The notes beneath the pieces were generated by a model. It was not told the origin of the DNA and made no database searches. It worked only from the letters and a program-made list of their open reading frames with translations. From Alteromonas sp. MMG017 (GTDB lineage: Bacteria; Pseudomonadota; Gammaproteobacteria; Enterobacterales; Alteromonadaceae), in assembly GCF_018100795.1 (NCBI RefSeq), contig NZ_JAGJDY010000002.1:496001-560000 (forward strand): a DNA stretch of 64,000 nt, in the 5' to 3' direction. Positions within the stretch are counted from its first letter, which is position 1, and every line of letters begins with the position of its first letter. Below are positions 35,752 to 44,136 of the stretch, in pieces. A program made the position numbers and the translations under genes.

Positions 35752-38499
35752 GTGACTAACGTTCAAAAGTTTGATAACGCATATCATCTTACCTTGCCTA
35801 ACGGTCTAAGGGTTATGTTATGCCATGAGCCACAATCCAGCACCTCCTATGTTTCTATGGCGGTTCGTGCGGGTCATTTTTACGATCCAAACGAATGTCA
35901 GGGGCTAGCCCATTTACTAGAACACATGCTTTTTATGGGAAGTCGACATTTTCCAAACCCAAATAGTATCAATGGGTTCATCGAGCAACATGGCGGTAAT
36001 ATTAACGCGTGGACAGGCACTGAATATGCGAATTATCACTATCAGTGTGACGGTTCTGCGATTGCCCAAACCCTGCCGGCCTTTGCCGATATGTTGCGCC
36101 AGCCCATCTTAAATGAAACCGCGCTTACAAATGAAATCAAATCCATTGATGCAGAGTTTCAGTTTAAAATTAAAGACGACTTACGCCGGCTTTATCAAAT
36201 TCACAAAGAAACGTGTAATCCTGCTCACCCCTTCTCCAAATTTTCTGTTGGCAATGCTGATATATTTTCAAAACACGAAGTTAGCAGCCTTCGCGAGGCA
36301 TTAAGAGCTCTGCATAAACAGTATTATTGTGGGCGCAATATGTGTTTGTGTATTTCAAGCCCAGTTCCCATTGCTCAGTTAGAAGCGTTAATAACACAGA
36401 GCTTTTCAAGTTTTGAGGCCGGCGCGTTAGCCAGTGATTCTTGGCCTGCGCTTTATTCCTCTTCTCAGCTTGGTATTCAAATTAATATTAAACCGCTGCA
36501 AACAGCGCGGCGAATGATAGTAACCTTTGCATTGCCTGGTATTCACAACGATATCGATACCAAACCGCTAAATTATATTAGTCATTTACTTGGCGATGAA
36601 GGCGAAGGCAGTTTACTTGCCTACTTAAAGAGCCAAAACTGGGCGGTAAATCTAATTGCTGGTTCGGGTATTGAAGGCGACAAATTCAAAGACTTCAATA
36701 TTAGCTTTCAGCTAACAGAGCTTGGGTTAGCAAACCAACACAATGTGGTAATGGCACTATTTAGTTACTTAGAATTGGTTAAGCTCTCTATTAATGATTC
36801 ATGGCGATTCGAAGAGAAAGCACAACTTACCGCACTAGCACTAGAATATGAAGAAAACGTTAAGCCGCTAACGATGGTTAGCGAATTTGCTCAGCATCAA
36901 TTTTTATTCACTCCGGAGCAACTAAGAAAGCTTCGCACGAGTATTGGTAGCTACGATGGCGCAGTTATGAAAGAGGCCTTGTCGTTCTTTACGCCGTTTA
37001 ATATTCGATTAAAAGTAATCTCTCCGGATGTAGAAACCGACAGAAGCTGCGCATATTACAATGCAAGATACCGTGTTCAGCCTATTGCTGAAGAACAGTT
37101 GAACGCCTTTGCGTCACCAATAACGATTGAAGCATTATCACTGCCCCCTCCGAACCCCTATTTGGGGGAAAGCTATGCGTTAGTATTACCCGAAACAGGA
37201 TTCGATAACCCTACGAAACTGGTTGATAAAGACGGTGTGCGCTTTTGGTTTGCACAAGACCAACAGTTTTTTAGCCCCAAGGGCGACATTTATGTCTCGT
37301 TTGATATGGTGCATTTTTCTGATTCTTTAACCGCGGTTGCTGCTAAGCGAATTTGGTTAAGTGCATTAAATGACTACCTGCAAGCCAAGTATTACCGCGC
37401 CGAAATTGCGGGTCTGCATTATCGAATTTATGGCCACCAAGCTGGCTTTACACTGCATACCCGAGGCTTTACCAATCAGCAGATGTTATTAGCAGAGCAG
37501 TTACTAGAAGCGGTCTTATCGTTTAAACCATCAGAGTTTAATTTTCAGCATTACAAACAAATGCAGCTTCAGAATTTACAGAACTCATTGTTAAACAAAC
37601 CAACTAACCGCTTGTTCTCTAGGTTGAGTGTGTTGATACAGCGTAATACTCAAGCCCCAATAGAATTACTGCAAGCCGTAGCCAACACATCTTATGAAGA
37701 TATGATTAAAGTGCGTGACACTGCATTTGACGATTATTTCATAGAAAGCTTTGTGCATGGCAATTGGGCCAGCGAGCAAGCAATGGAGTTCGCAAACACT
37801 ATTGATCGTAAATGTGATAACACCAGCGGTGCACCTTTGTCTCGCGCGGTATCAAAACTACCCGTTGGCGAAGCTTTTTATCATCAAGTCAGTTGTGAGC
37901 ACGACGATGCGGCTGTTGTGCTGTATTTACAAGCCCCCACTGCAGGCCTTCACGACACTGCACTTTGTATGGTGTTAGAGCAAATGTTGGCGGCACCATT
38001 TTTCAATGCGCTTCGAACAGAACAGCAGTTGGGCTACATTGTGGGAACCGGCTATGTACCCCACAATCAACACCCTGGGATGGCATTTTATGTGCAAAGC
38101 CCTAATAACAGTGCCAAAACGCTACTTGATGCCATGACCGTATTTCTGTTTCAGCAGTTAGAAGAAATCGAGTTTTATCGTTTTTATTGGTCTACGATCA
38201 AACAGAACTTATTAAAACAACTTGAAGAACGTGACCTTAATTTGTCGATGAAGTCGCAAAGACTATGGATAAGCTTAGGTACGCAAGATTTAAGCTTTAA
38301 TAGAAATACACAACTCGCTGAGTGTATTAGTGCGTTGAGTTTTGAAGATATTCAGAGTTACGCTCATCAACTTGCCAAGCGAGAGCGTTGCGGAGAGTTG
38401 ATTCTGTTTGCAGAAGGTAAGTATGAAAAACTAGAAACGCCAAAGCACAGAACCATAAATGGAATTTCTGAGTTTAAATCCCAAATTCCTTATTACTAG
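35752..38499 (+). CDS. Insulysin/pitrilysin-type M16 metallopeptidase
   Basis: A 915-residue M16 peptidase. The inverted zinc motif HLLEH is at 54-58 with the third ligand E135, exactly 81 residues after the first histidine as in E. coli pitrilysin. Four roughly 220-residue M16 halves follow, with the typical AxTGWGxN-type substrate segments weakly present. No signal peptide is seen, so it is probably cytoplasmic, unlike pitrilysin. Translation starts at GTG (35752); an ATG two bases upstream is immediately followed by TGA. It is monocistronic. Confidence 0.9.
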   Translation: MTNVQKFDNAYHLTLPNGLRVMLCHEPQSSTSYVSMAVRAGHFYDPNECQGLAHLLEHMLFMGSRHFPNPNSINGFIEQHGGNINAWTGTEYANYHYQCDGSAIAQTLPAFADMLRQPILNETALTNEIKSIDAEFQFKIKDDLRRLYQIHKETCNPAHPFSKFSVGNADIFSKHEVSSLREALRALHKQYYCGRNMCLCISSPVPIAQLEALITQSFSSFEAGALASDSWPALYSSSQLGIQINIKPLQTARRMIVTFALPGIHNDIDTKPLNYISHLLGDEGEGSLLAYLKSQNWAVNLIAGSGIEGDKFKDFNISFQLTELGLANQHNVVMALFSYLELVKLSINDSWRFEEKAQLTALALEYEENVKPLTMVSEFAQHQFLFTPEQLRKLRTSIGSYDGAVMKEALSFFTPFNIRLKVISPDVETDRSCAYYNARYRVQPIAEEQLNAFASPITIEALSLPPPNPYLGESYALVLPETGFDNPTKLVDKDGVRFWFAQDQQFFSPKGDIYVSFDMVHFSDSLTAVAAKRIWLSALNDYLQAKYYRAEIAGLHYRIYGHQAGFTLHTRGFTNQQMLLAEQLLEAVLSFKPSEFNFQHYKQMQLQNLQNSLLNKPTNRLFSRLSVLIQRNTQAPIELLQAVANTSYEDMIKVRDTAFDDYFIESFVHGNWASEQAMEFANTIDRKCDNTSGAPLSRAVSKLPVGEAFYHQVSCEHDDAAVVLYLQAPTAGLHDTALCMVLEQMLAAPFFNALRTEQQLGYIVGTGYVPHNQHPGMAFYVQSPNNSAKTLLDAMTVFLFQQLEEIEFYRFYWSTIKQNLLKQLEERDLNLSMKSQRLWISLGTQDLSFNRNTQLAECISALSFEDIQSYAHQLAKRERCGELILFAEGKYEKLETPKHRTINGISEFKSQIPYY

Positions 38500-38655
38500 C
38501 AAAAGATGGTTAACAATTGAACCATCACCCTCCTATAACTAAAAATCGCTTGTAGAGCCCGCGTTATTTCGGCATATTTATTATTCTGGCTGTTAGGGAC
38601 GCGGCCAGCCTAACTATAAATTATAATGATAAGGCGTAATGCCAAAGGTGTGTAG

Positions 38656-41600
38656 GTGCGCTCAACCCTAGCTTACTCAGTTATAGTCATATGGCTTCAA
38701 CTGCTTGGAGTAATTTTCTCCGATGCGGCGGCCATAGAAGTTGCTGATTTACAATTTACTGAGTTAGATAATCGAGATGGGTTATCTAGTACCGTTGTCC
38801 TCGACATTGCCGAAGACGACAAGGGATACATATGGCTTGCGACACCTAACGGGCTTAACCGTTACTCTGGTTATGAAATTAATCAGTATCACCCGTCAGA
38901 TAATGACCCCCATGCCCTTCCTAGTGGATTTATTCAAAAATTATTTGTTGATTCTGATGGCATCCTTTGGATTGCGACTCATTCAGGGTTAGCCCGATAC
39001 CGACCAGAAAGTGATGATTTTGAAACATTTTCCAAGCAAAACTCCGTTATCAAACTCGATGTAATCACAACAATTAGTGAAGGTATTAACGGTAATATTT
39101 TGTTCTCGGACCATAAATATGCGTATTCCTTATCTAAAAACGAAAATGACCAAATAAAAATACTTGCCCAAGTCTATAAGTCCGATAGCACCATAAAGTT
39201 AATATATGATGAACCTTCTCGAATCTGGTTTGGCTCTAACGAACTAGGTGCAAAGATTTTAGATAAGAACTCCAACGAAGTTTTTGAGTTAGGTATGGTC
39301 AACCCATGGGGGATCAGTCTAGATACAGGGGCTCTGCATGATATTACAGTAATTGAAGGCAATTATTGGTTAGCCACTAATAAAGGCGTATATATTATTA
39401 GTGCGAATGGCGGCCAACTCAAGCACATTAGTAGAGAGTTGATGAACCTTGATGGCGACGTAAATGTCACCTCTATCATAGAGTTTGATGAGCATGTTTG
39501 GTTCAGCTCAGACAATGGCCTCTTTATCGTTAATACCAATATTGAATCGCCAAAAAACATATCTTCTGCAGACATTACCCATTTAAGTTCAGACAAACAA
39601 AATACAACCAAGCTCAGCCAGAATATTATTTTCGGTATCACTAAAGATAGATCCGGTGCCCTATGGCTTGGCACTATGCAAAATGCTTTCAAATTCCACT
39701 CGGAGTTTTCTGAAATACGTTTTCACTCTAGTGCACTTAAAGACACAGATGGAGATGAAAACTCAACGATATGGGGTCTAGCCCAAGATTCTTCAAATGA
39801 CATATATTTTGCTTCTCAACAAGATGGAATTGGGAGGCTTGATCGCGTTACGGGTGATTTCGATTATATCTCTTTCGATGAGGAAATCTCTCCTGGCACT
39901 AGCTATTGGGATGTTGAAATTGATAAAGAAGGTTATTTTTGGGTTGCTAGCTCAGGAGGTTTAAGTGTTTATAAGCGAATAGATAATAAGCTTGAACTAT
40001 TGAAACGTTATTTCCCTGGTCAGTTTGTTGACTATATTTATAAAGGAAACGATAAAGTTTGGGTTTGGTTAGAAGATAATGGCCTGTATTCATTAGACAC
40101 AACTATGAATACGGAAATCTCTTCGCCTATTCATCATGAAGTAGATACTGCTTCTACCATCCTGCTCCCTATATTTAGTGACAATAACAATCGGTTATGG
40201 CTTAGACAAGAAAGTGGCATTCTTCTTTACTCCCTGACGAGCAACAGAGTAGTAGAGCGAATTGGAAAAGAAAAAGGCCTCTCGTCACCCGTTTACGGCG
40301 TGTATGAAACACCTGACGCGTATTGGTTAACCACCCGTTCGGATGGCGTGCTTAAAGTTGACAAGAAAACTCTGCAGGTCGTACAGCGTCAAACTCGTGA
40401 TGATGGAAAAGGGTTTATTTTTTCATCTATTGGTACCCACGACAGTATTTGGTACGCAGACAGTGCGGGGGTCCATCAAATAGAACTTTCTACACTCACG
40501 GAAATATCGAGTGTTTCAAATGATCAACTTGAATTTAATTCTCTTGGGGAAAGTGCAGTTTTAGCAACCTCCAATGGGGATATCTATTTTGGCGGCAACA
40601 AAGGCTTCAACAGAATATCCAAAGCACATCAAGTATCATCAATAGAAGGTGAAAATCGAACCAGTACGCCCGAACTATTTGAATTTAGAGTTTTTGGTGA
40701 ATCAAACCAAGCAAATACGGGATTACTTGGTACCGATAAAGTAGTTGAAGAAGACAGTTTACTCGCAAATATTACATACAAAAGTGACAAACTACTTGAG
40801 TATTATGAATCTAGATTCAGCATTTCATTTGGTTTAATAAACGCTGTCTACCCCAAAGAGGTTTCATATCGCTATCGCCTAAAAGGCATGGATAATTTAT
40901 GGGTTTACAATGAAAATGTTAGAACCGCTCAATTTAACAACATTTCGTTTGGCAATTATATTTTTGAAGTTCAAGCTATCGAGCCAGGGAAACATTGGTC
41001 TAAAAGTCGCGAGTTAAAAATCTATATTAATCGCCCGCCTTGGCTTCATACTGTTGCATTAGTTTTTTATGCGCTAATACTTACCATTGTTTTAGCCTTT
41101 ATCATTCGACAGTACCAACTACGTAAATCGAATCAACTTTCCATACGTGAATCAGAAGAGCGACTTAAACTTACTTTATGGAGCTCTGGTGACGAACTAT
41201 GGGATTGGGACGTATATCGTGGCCAAGTATATCGAGCAAACACATGGGGTACGTTAGATTTCCCGCAAGACGATATAAGAACCACGGGCGCCTACGACGC
41301 TAACATTCACCCTAATGATATTGGGCGCGTTAGAGATGCATTGCGCAGTCATTTAGAAGGCAAGAGTGACTTCTATGAGCTTGCCTATCGCGCTAAAACT
41401 TTTAAAAACCAATGGATATGGTTACTAGATCGCGGAAAAGTGGTTGAACGGGATCATAACCAGCAGCCGGTTCGAATGACCGGAACGTTGAAGAATATTA
41501 ACCATCTAAAAGAAGCCGAAGAACAGCTAAACCTGTTTAAGCGCTCAATTGAAAATATCTCTGAGGGTGTTTTCATTACTACCACCCAGTTCAAATTTAT

Positions 41601-43200
41601 TTCAGTGAATAACGCTTACTGTAGCTATACAGGTGAAACTAGAGAACAAGCCCTTGCAAGCTATCTGCATTTCCATTTGTATCCCGATGCGTTTACAGAA
41701 GAGATTAAAAAGACACTGAAAACCAAAGGTAATTGGTCGGGTGAAGTAGAATCAGTTCGCGTTAATGGTGAACGTTACGAAATGGAACTAAACATAGATG
41801 CAGTACACGATGACGACGGAAAGATAAGTCATTTCGTGGGTGTATTTAGCGACATCACCTCACGTAAGAGTACCGAAAAAGAATTACTTAAACTGGCTAA
41901 TATCGACCCACTCACTGAGCTTCCTAACCGCTCGTTCTACCAAGCGAGTCATCAGAACTTAGTGCGTAAAGGGGCTCCTCACACTTTGCTGTGTTTAGAC
42001 ATGGACAACTTCAAGAAGATAAATGACTCGCTAGGCCACCAAACTGGCGACATCTTAATTAAACAAATTGCCAAACGCCTACAACGTATTACGGGTAAAA
42101 ATGCTACATGTTACCGACTTGGTGGCGATGAGTTCAGTGTCTTAATGGAAGATAGTGCAGATATTCATACTGTCACCCATTATGCACAAAACTTACTCGA
42201 TACCCTTGCTCGCCCGTTCATTATCAATAAGCAAGAGTTTGTGTTGGGCGCAAGCCTGGGGATAGCTTTTTTCCCTGACGACGGTAATACGCCACAAGAA
42301 ATGCTAAAAAATGCCGACACCGCCATGTACTTTGCAAAAAATAATGGTGGTAATAGCTATCAATTCTTCAGCGGTGAAATGAACCAAAATGCGGTTCGTC
42401 AGTTGCAAATCGAAAACTTAATTCGCCAAGGTATTAAAGACGACTTATTTACGGTTTACTACCAACCAAAAGTTGATATCGCCTCTGGTAAACTGGTGAG
42501 TATGGAAGCGTTAGTGCGCTTTGAACACCCGCAGAAAGGCATAGTGAGTCCTGGGCAATTTATTCCCCTTGCTGAGCAAACAGGTCAGATCATCGAAATT
42601 GGTGAACAGGTATTACGTAAAGCCTGTATAGATACCAAACGCTGGGTCTCTCAAGGCTTATTTACCGGTCGCGTAGCCGTGAATATCTCTGTTAAGCAAT
42701 TCGAACTTCCAGATTTAGACGATAGAATTAACCGTATTTTAAGTGAAGTTGGCCTATCCCCACTTCATTTAGAGTGTGAAATTACCGAAGGGACTTTAAT
42801 GGAAGACCCTGAAAATGGCCTTCGGATGATGAGCCGCCTGAGAGAGCGCGGTATACACCTTGCCCTAGATGATTTTGGTACTGGGTACTCTTCCTTGGCC
42901 TATCTGAAGCGATTCCCACTCAATACGCTTAAAATAGATAAGGCCTTTATTGACGATATCGCTAAAAGTAGCGTAGACCGTCATATGGCAGCAGCAATAA
43001 TTAATATCGCTCACAACCTAGGCTTAAAAGTAGTGGCTGAAGGGGTTGAGGAAGAAGAGCAGCTTAATATTTTACGTCGCTATGATTGCGAAATGCTACA
43101 GGGCTTTTTATACAGCCGCCCGCTTAATGCTGAGCGTTTTGAAAAATTACTTACCGAAAATCAAAAACTTCACAACCTGCTTGGCCATTCAAACATCTGA
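38656..43200 (+). CDS. Very large membrane sensor with GGDEF and EAL output domains
   Basis: A 1514-residue protein from a GTG start. In order: signal peptide (1-26), a two-bladed-repeat reg_prop beta-propeller region (about 30-690), a Y_Y_Y domain (about 720-790) and a membrane helix (795-818). Two PAS domains follow (about 833-955 and 958-1075). The GGDEF domain has an intact RLGGDEF at about 1154-1158 and no RxxD inhibitory site before it. The EAL domain has EAL near 1283 and DDFGTGYSS. It could make or break c-di-GMP in response to an external ligand such as a polysaccharide fragment. The extracellular architecture matches hybrid two-component sensors of Bacteroidetes and marine gammaproteobacteria, here coupled to c-di-GMP. 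Confidence 0.92.
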   Translation: MRSTLAYSVIVIWLQLLGVIFSDAAAIEVADLQFTELDNRDGLSSTVVLDIAEDDKGYIWLATPNGLNRYSGYEINQYHPSDNDPHALPSGFIQKLFVDSDGILWIATHSGLARYRPESDDFETFSKQNSVIKLDVITTISEGINGNILFSDHKYAYSLSKNENDQIKILAQVYKSDSTIKLIYDEPSRIWFGSNELGAKILDKNSNEVFELGMVNPWGISLDTGALHDITVIEGNYWLATNKGVYIISANGGQLKHISRELMNLDGDVNVTSIIEFDEHVWFSSDNGLFIVNTNIESPKNISSADITHLSSDKQNTTKLSQNIIFGITKDRSGALWLGTMQNAFKFHSEFSEIRFHSSALKDTDGDENSTIWGLAQDSSNDIYFASQQDGIGRLDRVTGDFDYISFDEEISPGTSYWDVEIDKEGYFWVASSGGLSVYKRIDNKLELLKRYFPGQFVDYIYKGNDKVWVWLEDNGLYSLDTTMNTEISSPIHHEVDTASTILLPIFSDNNNRLWLRQESGILLYSLTSNRVVERIGKEKGLSSPVYGVYETPDAYWLTTRSDGVLKVDKKTLQVVQRQTRDDGKGFIFSSIGTHDSIWYADSAGVHQIELSTLTEISSVSNDQLEFNSLGESAVLATSNGDIYFGGNKGFNRISKAHQVSSIEGENRTSTPELFEFRVFGESNQANTGLLGTDKVVEEDSLLANITYKSDKLLEYYESRFSISFGLINAVYPKEVSYRYRLKGMDNLWVYNENVRTAQFNNISFGNYIFEVQAIEPGKHWSKSRELKIYINRPPWLHTVALVFYALILTIVLAFIIRQYQLRKSNQLSIRESEERLKLTLWSSGDELWDWDVYRGQVYRANTWGTLDFPQDDIRTTGAYDANIHPNDIGRVRDALRSHLEGKSDFYELAYRAKTFKNQWIWLLDRGKVVERDHNQQPVRMTGTLKNINHLKEAEEQLNLFKRSIENISEGVFITTTQFKFISVNNAYCSYTGETREQALASYLHFHLYPDAFTEEIKKTLKTKGNWSGEVESVRVNGERYEMELNIDAVHDDDGKISHFVGVFSDITSRKSTEKELLKLANIDPLTELPNRSFYQASHQNLVRKGAPHTLLCLDMDNFKKINDSLGHQTGDILIKQIAKRLQRITGKNATCYRLGGDEFSVLMEDSADIHTVTHYAQNLLDTLARPFIINKQEFVLGASLGIAFFPDDGNTPQEMLKNADTAMYFAKNNGGNSYQFFSGEMNQNAVRQLQIENLIRQGIKDDLFTVYYQPKVDIASGKLVSMEALVRFEHPQKGIVSPGQFIPLAEQTGQIIEIGEQVLRKACIDTKRWVSQGLFTGRVAVNISVKQFELPDLDDRINRILSEVGLSPLHLECEITEGTLMEDPENGLRMMSRLRERGIHLALDDFGTGYSSLAYLKRFPLNTLKIDKAFIDDIAKSSVDRHMAAAIINIAHNLGLKVVAEGVEEEEQLNILRRYDCEMLQGFLYSRPLNAERFEKLLTENQKLHNLLGHSNI

Positions 43201-43293
43201 CTATTTTTTGGCGCTTACTACTTTTGACTAATTCAAGTGTCAAAAAACGCACCAAAACCAACCTTAAACCATAAAAATCAACAGCTTAAAAAG

Positions 43294-43310
43294 TTGGCAC
43301 ATCTCTCGCA
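43294..43310 (+). promoter_or_regulatory. Sigma54-type (-24/-12) promoter
   Basis: TTGGCACATCTCTCGCA keeps the invariant GG at 43296-43297 and GC at 43308-43309 with exactly 10 bp between. It agrees with the YTGGCACRNNNNTTGCW consensus at nearly every specified position. Transcription would start near 43320, about 70 bp ahead of the small peptide gene. A short AACCG/CGGTT hairpin lies at the 5' end of that transcript (43322-43348). Confidence 0.65.
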
Positions 43311-43392
43311 ATATCTTCTGTAACCGGTAAACATCCTTTCTATCGGTTTTGTTTGTTCGTTCTTAAAATAAAAAAATCAGAGGAATATTAAA

Positions 43393-43557
43393 ATGTTAAA
43401 AGAGTATGCTGTTGCATTAGTACTATCTACCGCTACCCCTGTTGCTGCTGATAACCAAGAAGGCGCTAAGCAAGCCCCTGAGCAGCAAAAAGAGTCGGTT
43501 ACACAACCTCAAAACTACCGCCCTAAAACCGGCAATGGTTATGGTGTAGGCTTATAA
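43393..43557 (+). CDS. 54-residue exported small peptide
   Basis: The ATG at 43393 is preceded by AGAGGAA (8-10 bp spacing) and opens a 54-codon frame ending at TAA 43555-43557. The N-terminus looks like a short secretion signal (YAVALVLSTATPVAA), with cleavage expected near residue 19. The mature part is small, Gln/Pro/Lys-rich and hydrophilic and ends NGYGVGL. I know no family for it. A sigma54-type promoter upstream and a terminator downstream make a complete single-gene unit. Alternative: a periplasmic or membrane-anchored peptide with a regulatory role. Confidence 0.65.
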   Translation: MLKEYAVALVLSTATPVAADNQEGAKQAPEQQKESVTQPQNYRPKTGNGYGVGL

Positions 43558-43574
43558 TAGCCTCGAAGAATTCC

Positions 43575-43603
43575 AAAAAAGAGAGCATAGACTCTCTTTT
43601 TTT
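43575..43603 (+). terminator. Rho-independent terminator of the small peptide gene
   Basis: AGAGAG (43580-43585) and CTCTCT (43592-43597) form a stem extended by flanking A and T runs; seven T residues follow. It starts 18 bp after the peptide stop codon. Confidence 0.8.
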
Positions 43604-43737
43604 ATACCTGAAATTCAGCGGTGCGCCTAATGCATAGACTTGATGGGGGATAGAAAGGGGTTATTCTTGCTTTAAAGGCTTTAAAGGCTTTAAGCGCTTC
43701 ATACATAACAGTGCTTCTATAGCCTCTATGTAGCTGT

Positions 43738-43935
43738 TTAAGCTTCTACCATTAGATTATTAAATCCTACAGCCCTGCGCCAATGTATATGTCTGGCAAT
43801 ACCGAACAAAGGGAATACAAAAGGCCCTATCACTAACGCAAGCGCTGCCCAATACTTAGCATTCATTCCCCACTTCACAGCCTCAACATAAAAGAAAACA
43901 CTACTTAATAGGCTTATCGATATTAAAACAAACAA
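43738..43935 (-). CDS. Small two-helix membrane protein, 65 residues
   Basis: From a TTG at 43935, with an AGGAGA ribosome-binding site 5 bp ahead, the frame encodes 65 residues with two hydrophobic segments (FVLISISLLSSVFFYVEAV and AALALVIGPFVFPLFGIA) joined by a short polar turn. The good ribosome-binding site supports expression, although the start codon is rare. Function is unknown; it lies between the sigma54 peptide gene and fadJ and shares their strand only with fadJ. Confidence 0.5.
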   Translation of the reverse strand: MFVLISISLLSSVFFYVEAVKWGMNAKYWAALALVIGPFVFPLFGIARHIHWRRAVGFNNLMVEA

Positions 43936-44077
43936 AAAGCTCTCCTACTTAACTTAGTATTTAAGGGAATTGAAAAACTCTTTTAAATACAACGCCAAAA
44001 TTTTGACTGGAATTTTTTAAACTGCGGGATTGTACTGAAAATTGACTAGTAAACCAGCAACATTAATCATTACATAC

Positions 44078-44116
44078 AAAAAAGCCGGGAACCCTTAATT
44101 TTTCAGGAGCCCGGCT
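44078..44116 (-). terminator. Rho-independent terminator of fadI-fadJ
   Basis: On the minus strand AGCCGGG and CCCGGCT flank a 20-nt loop that can pair further; a run of six T residues follows. It lies 21-59 bp beyond the fadJ stop codon. Confidence 0.82.
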
Positions 44117-44136
44117 ATTTATCTATTGCTTATACA

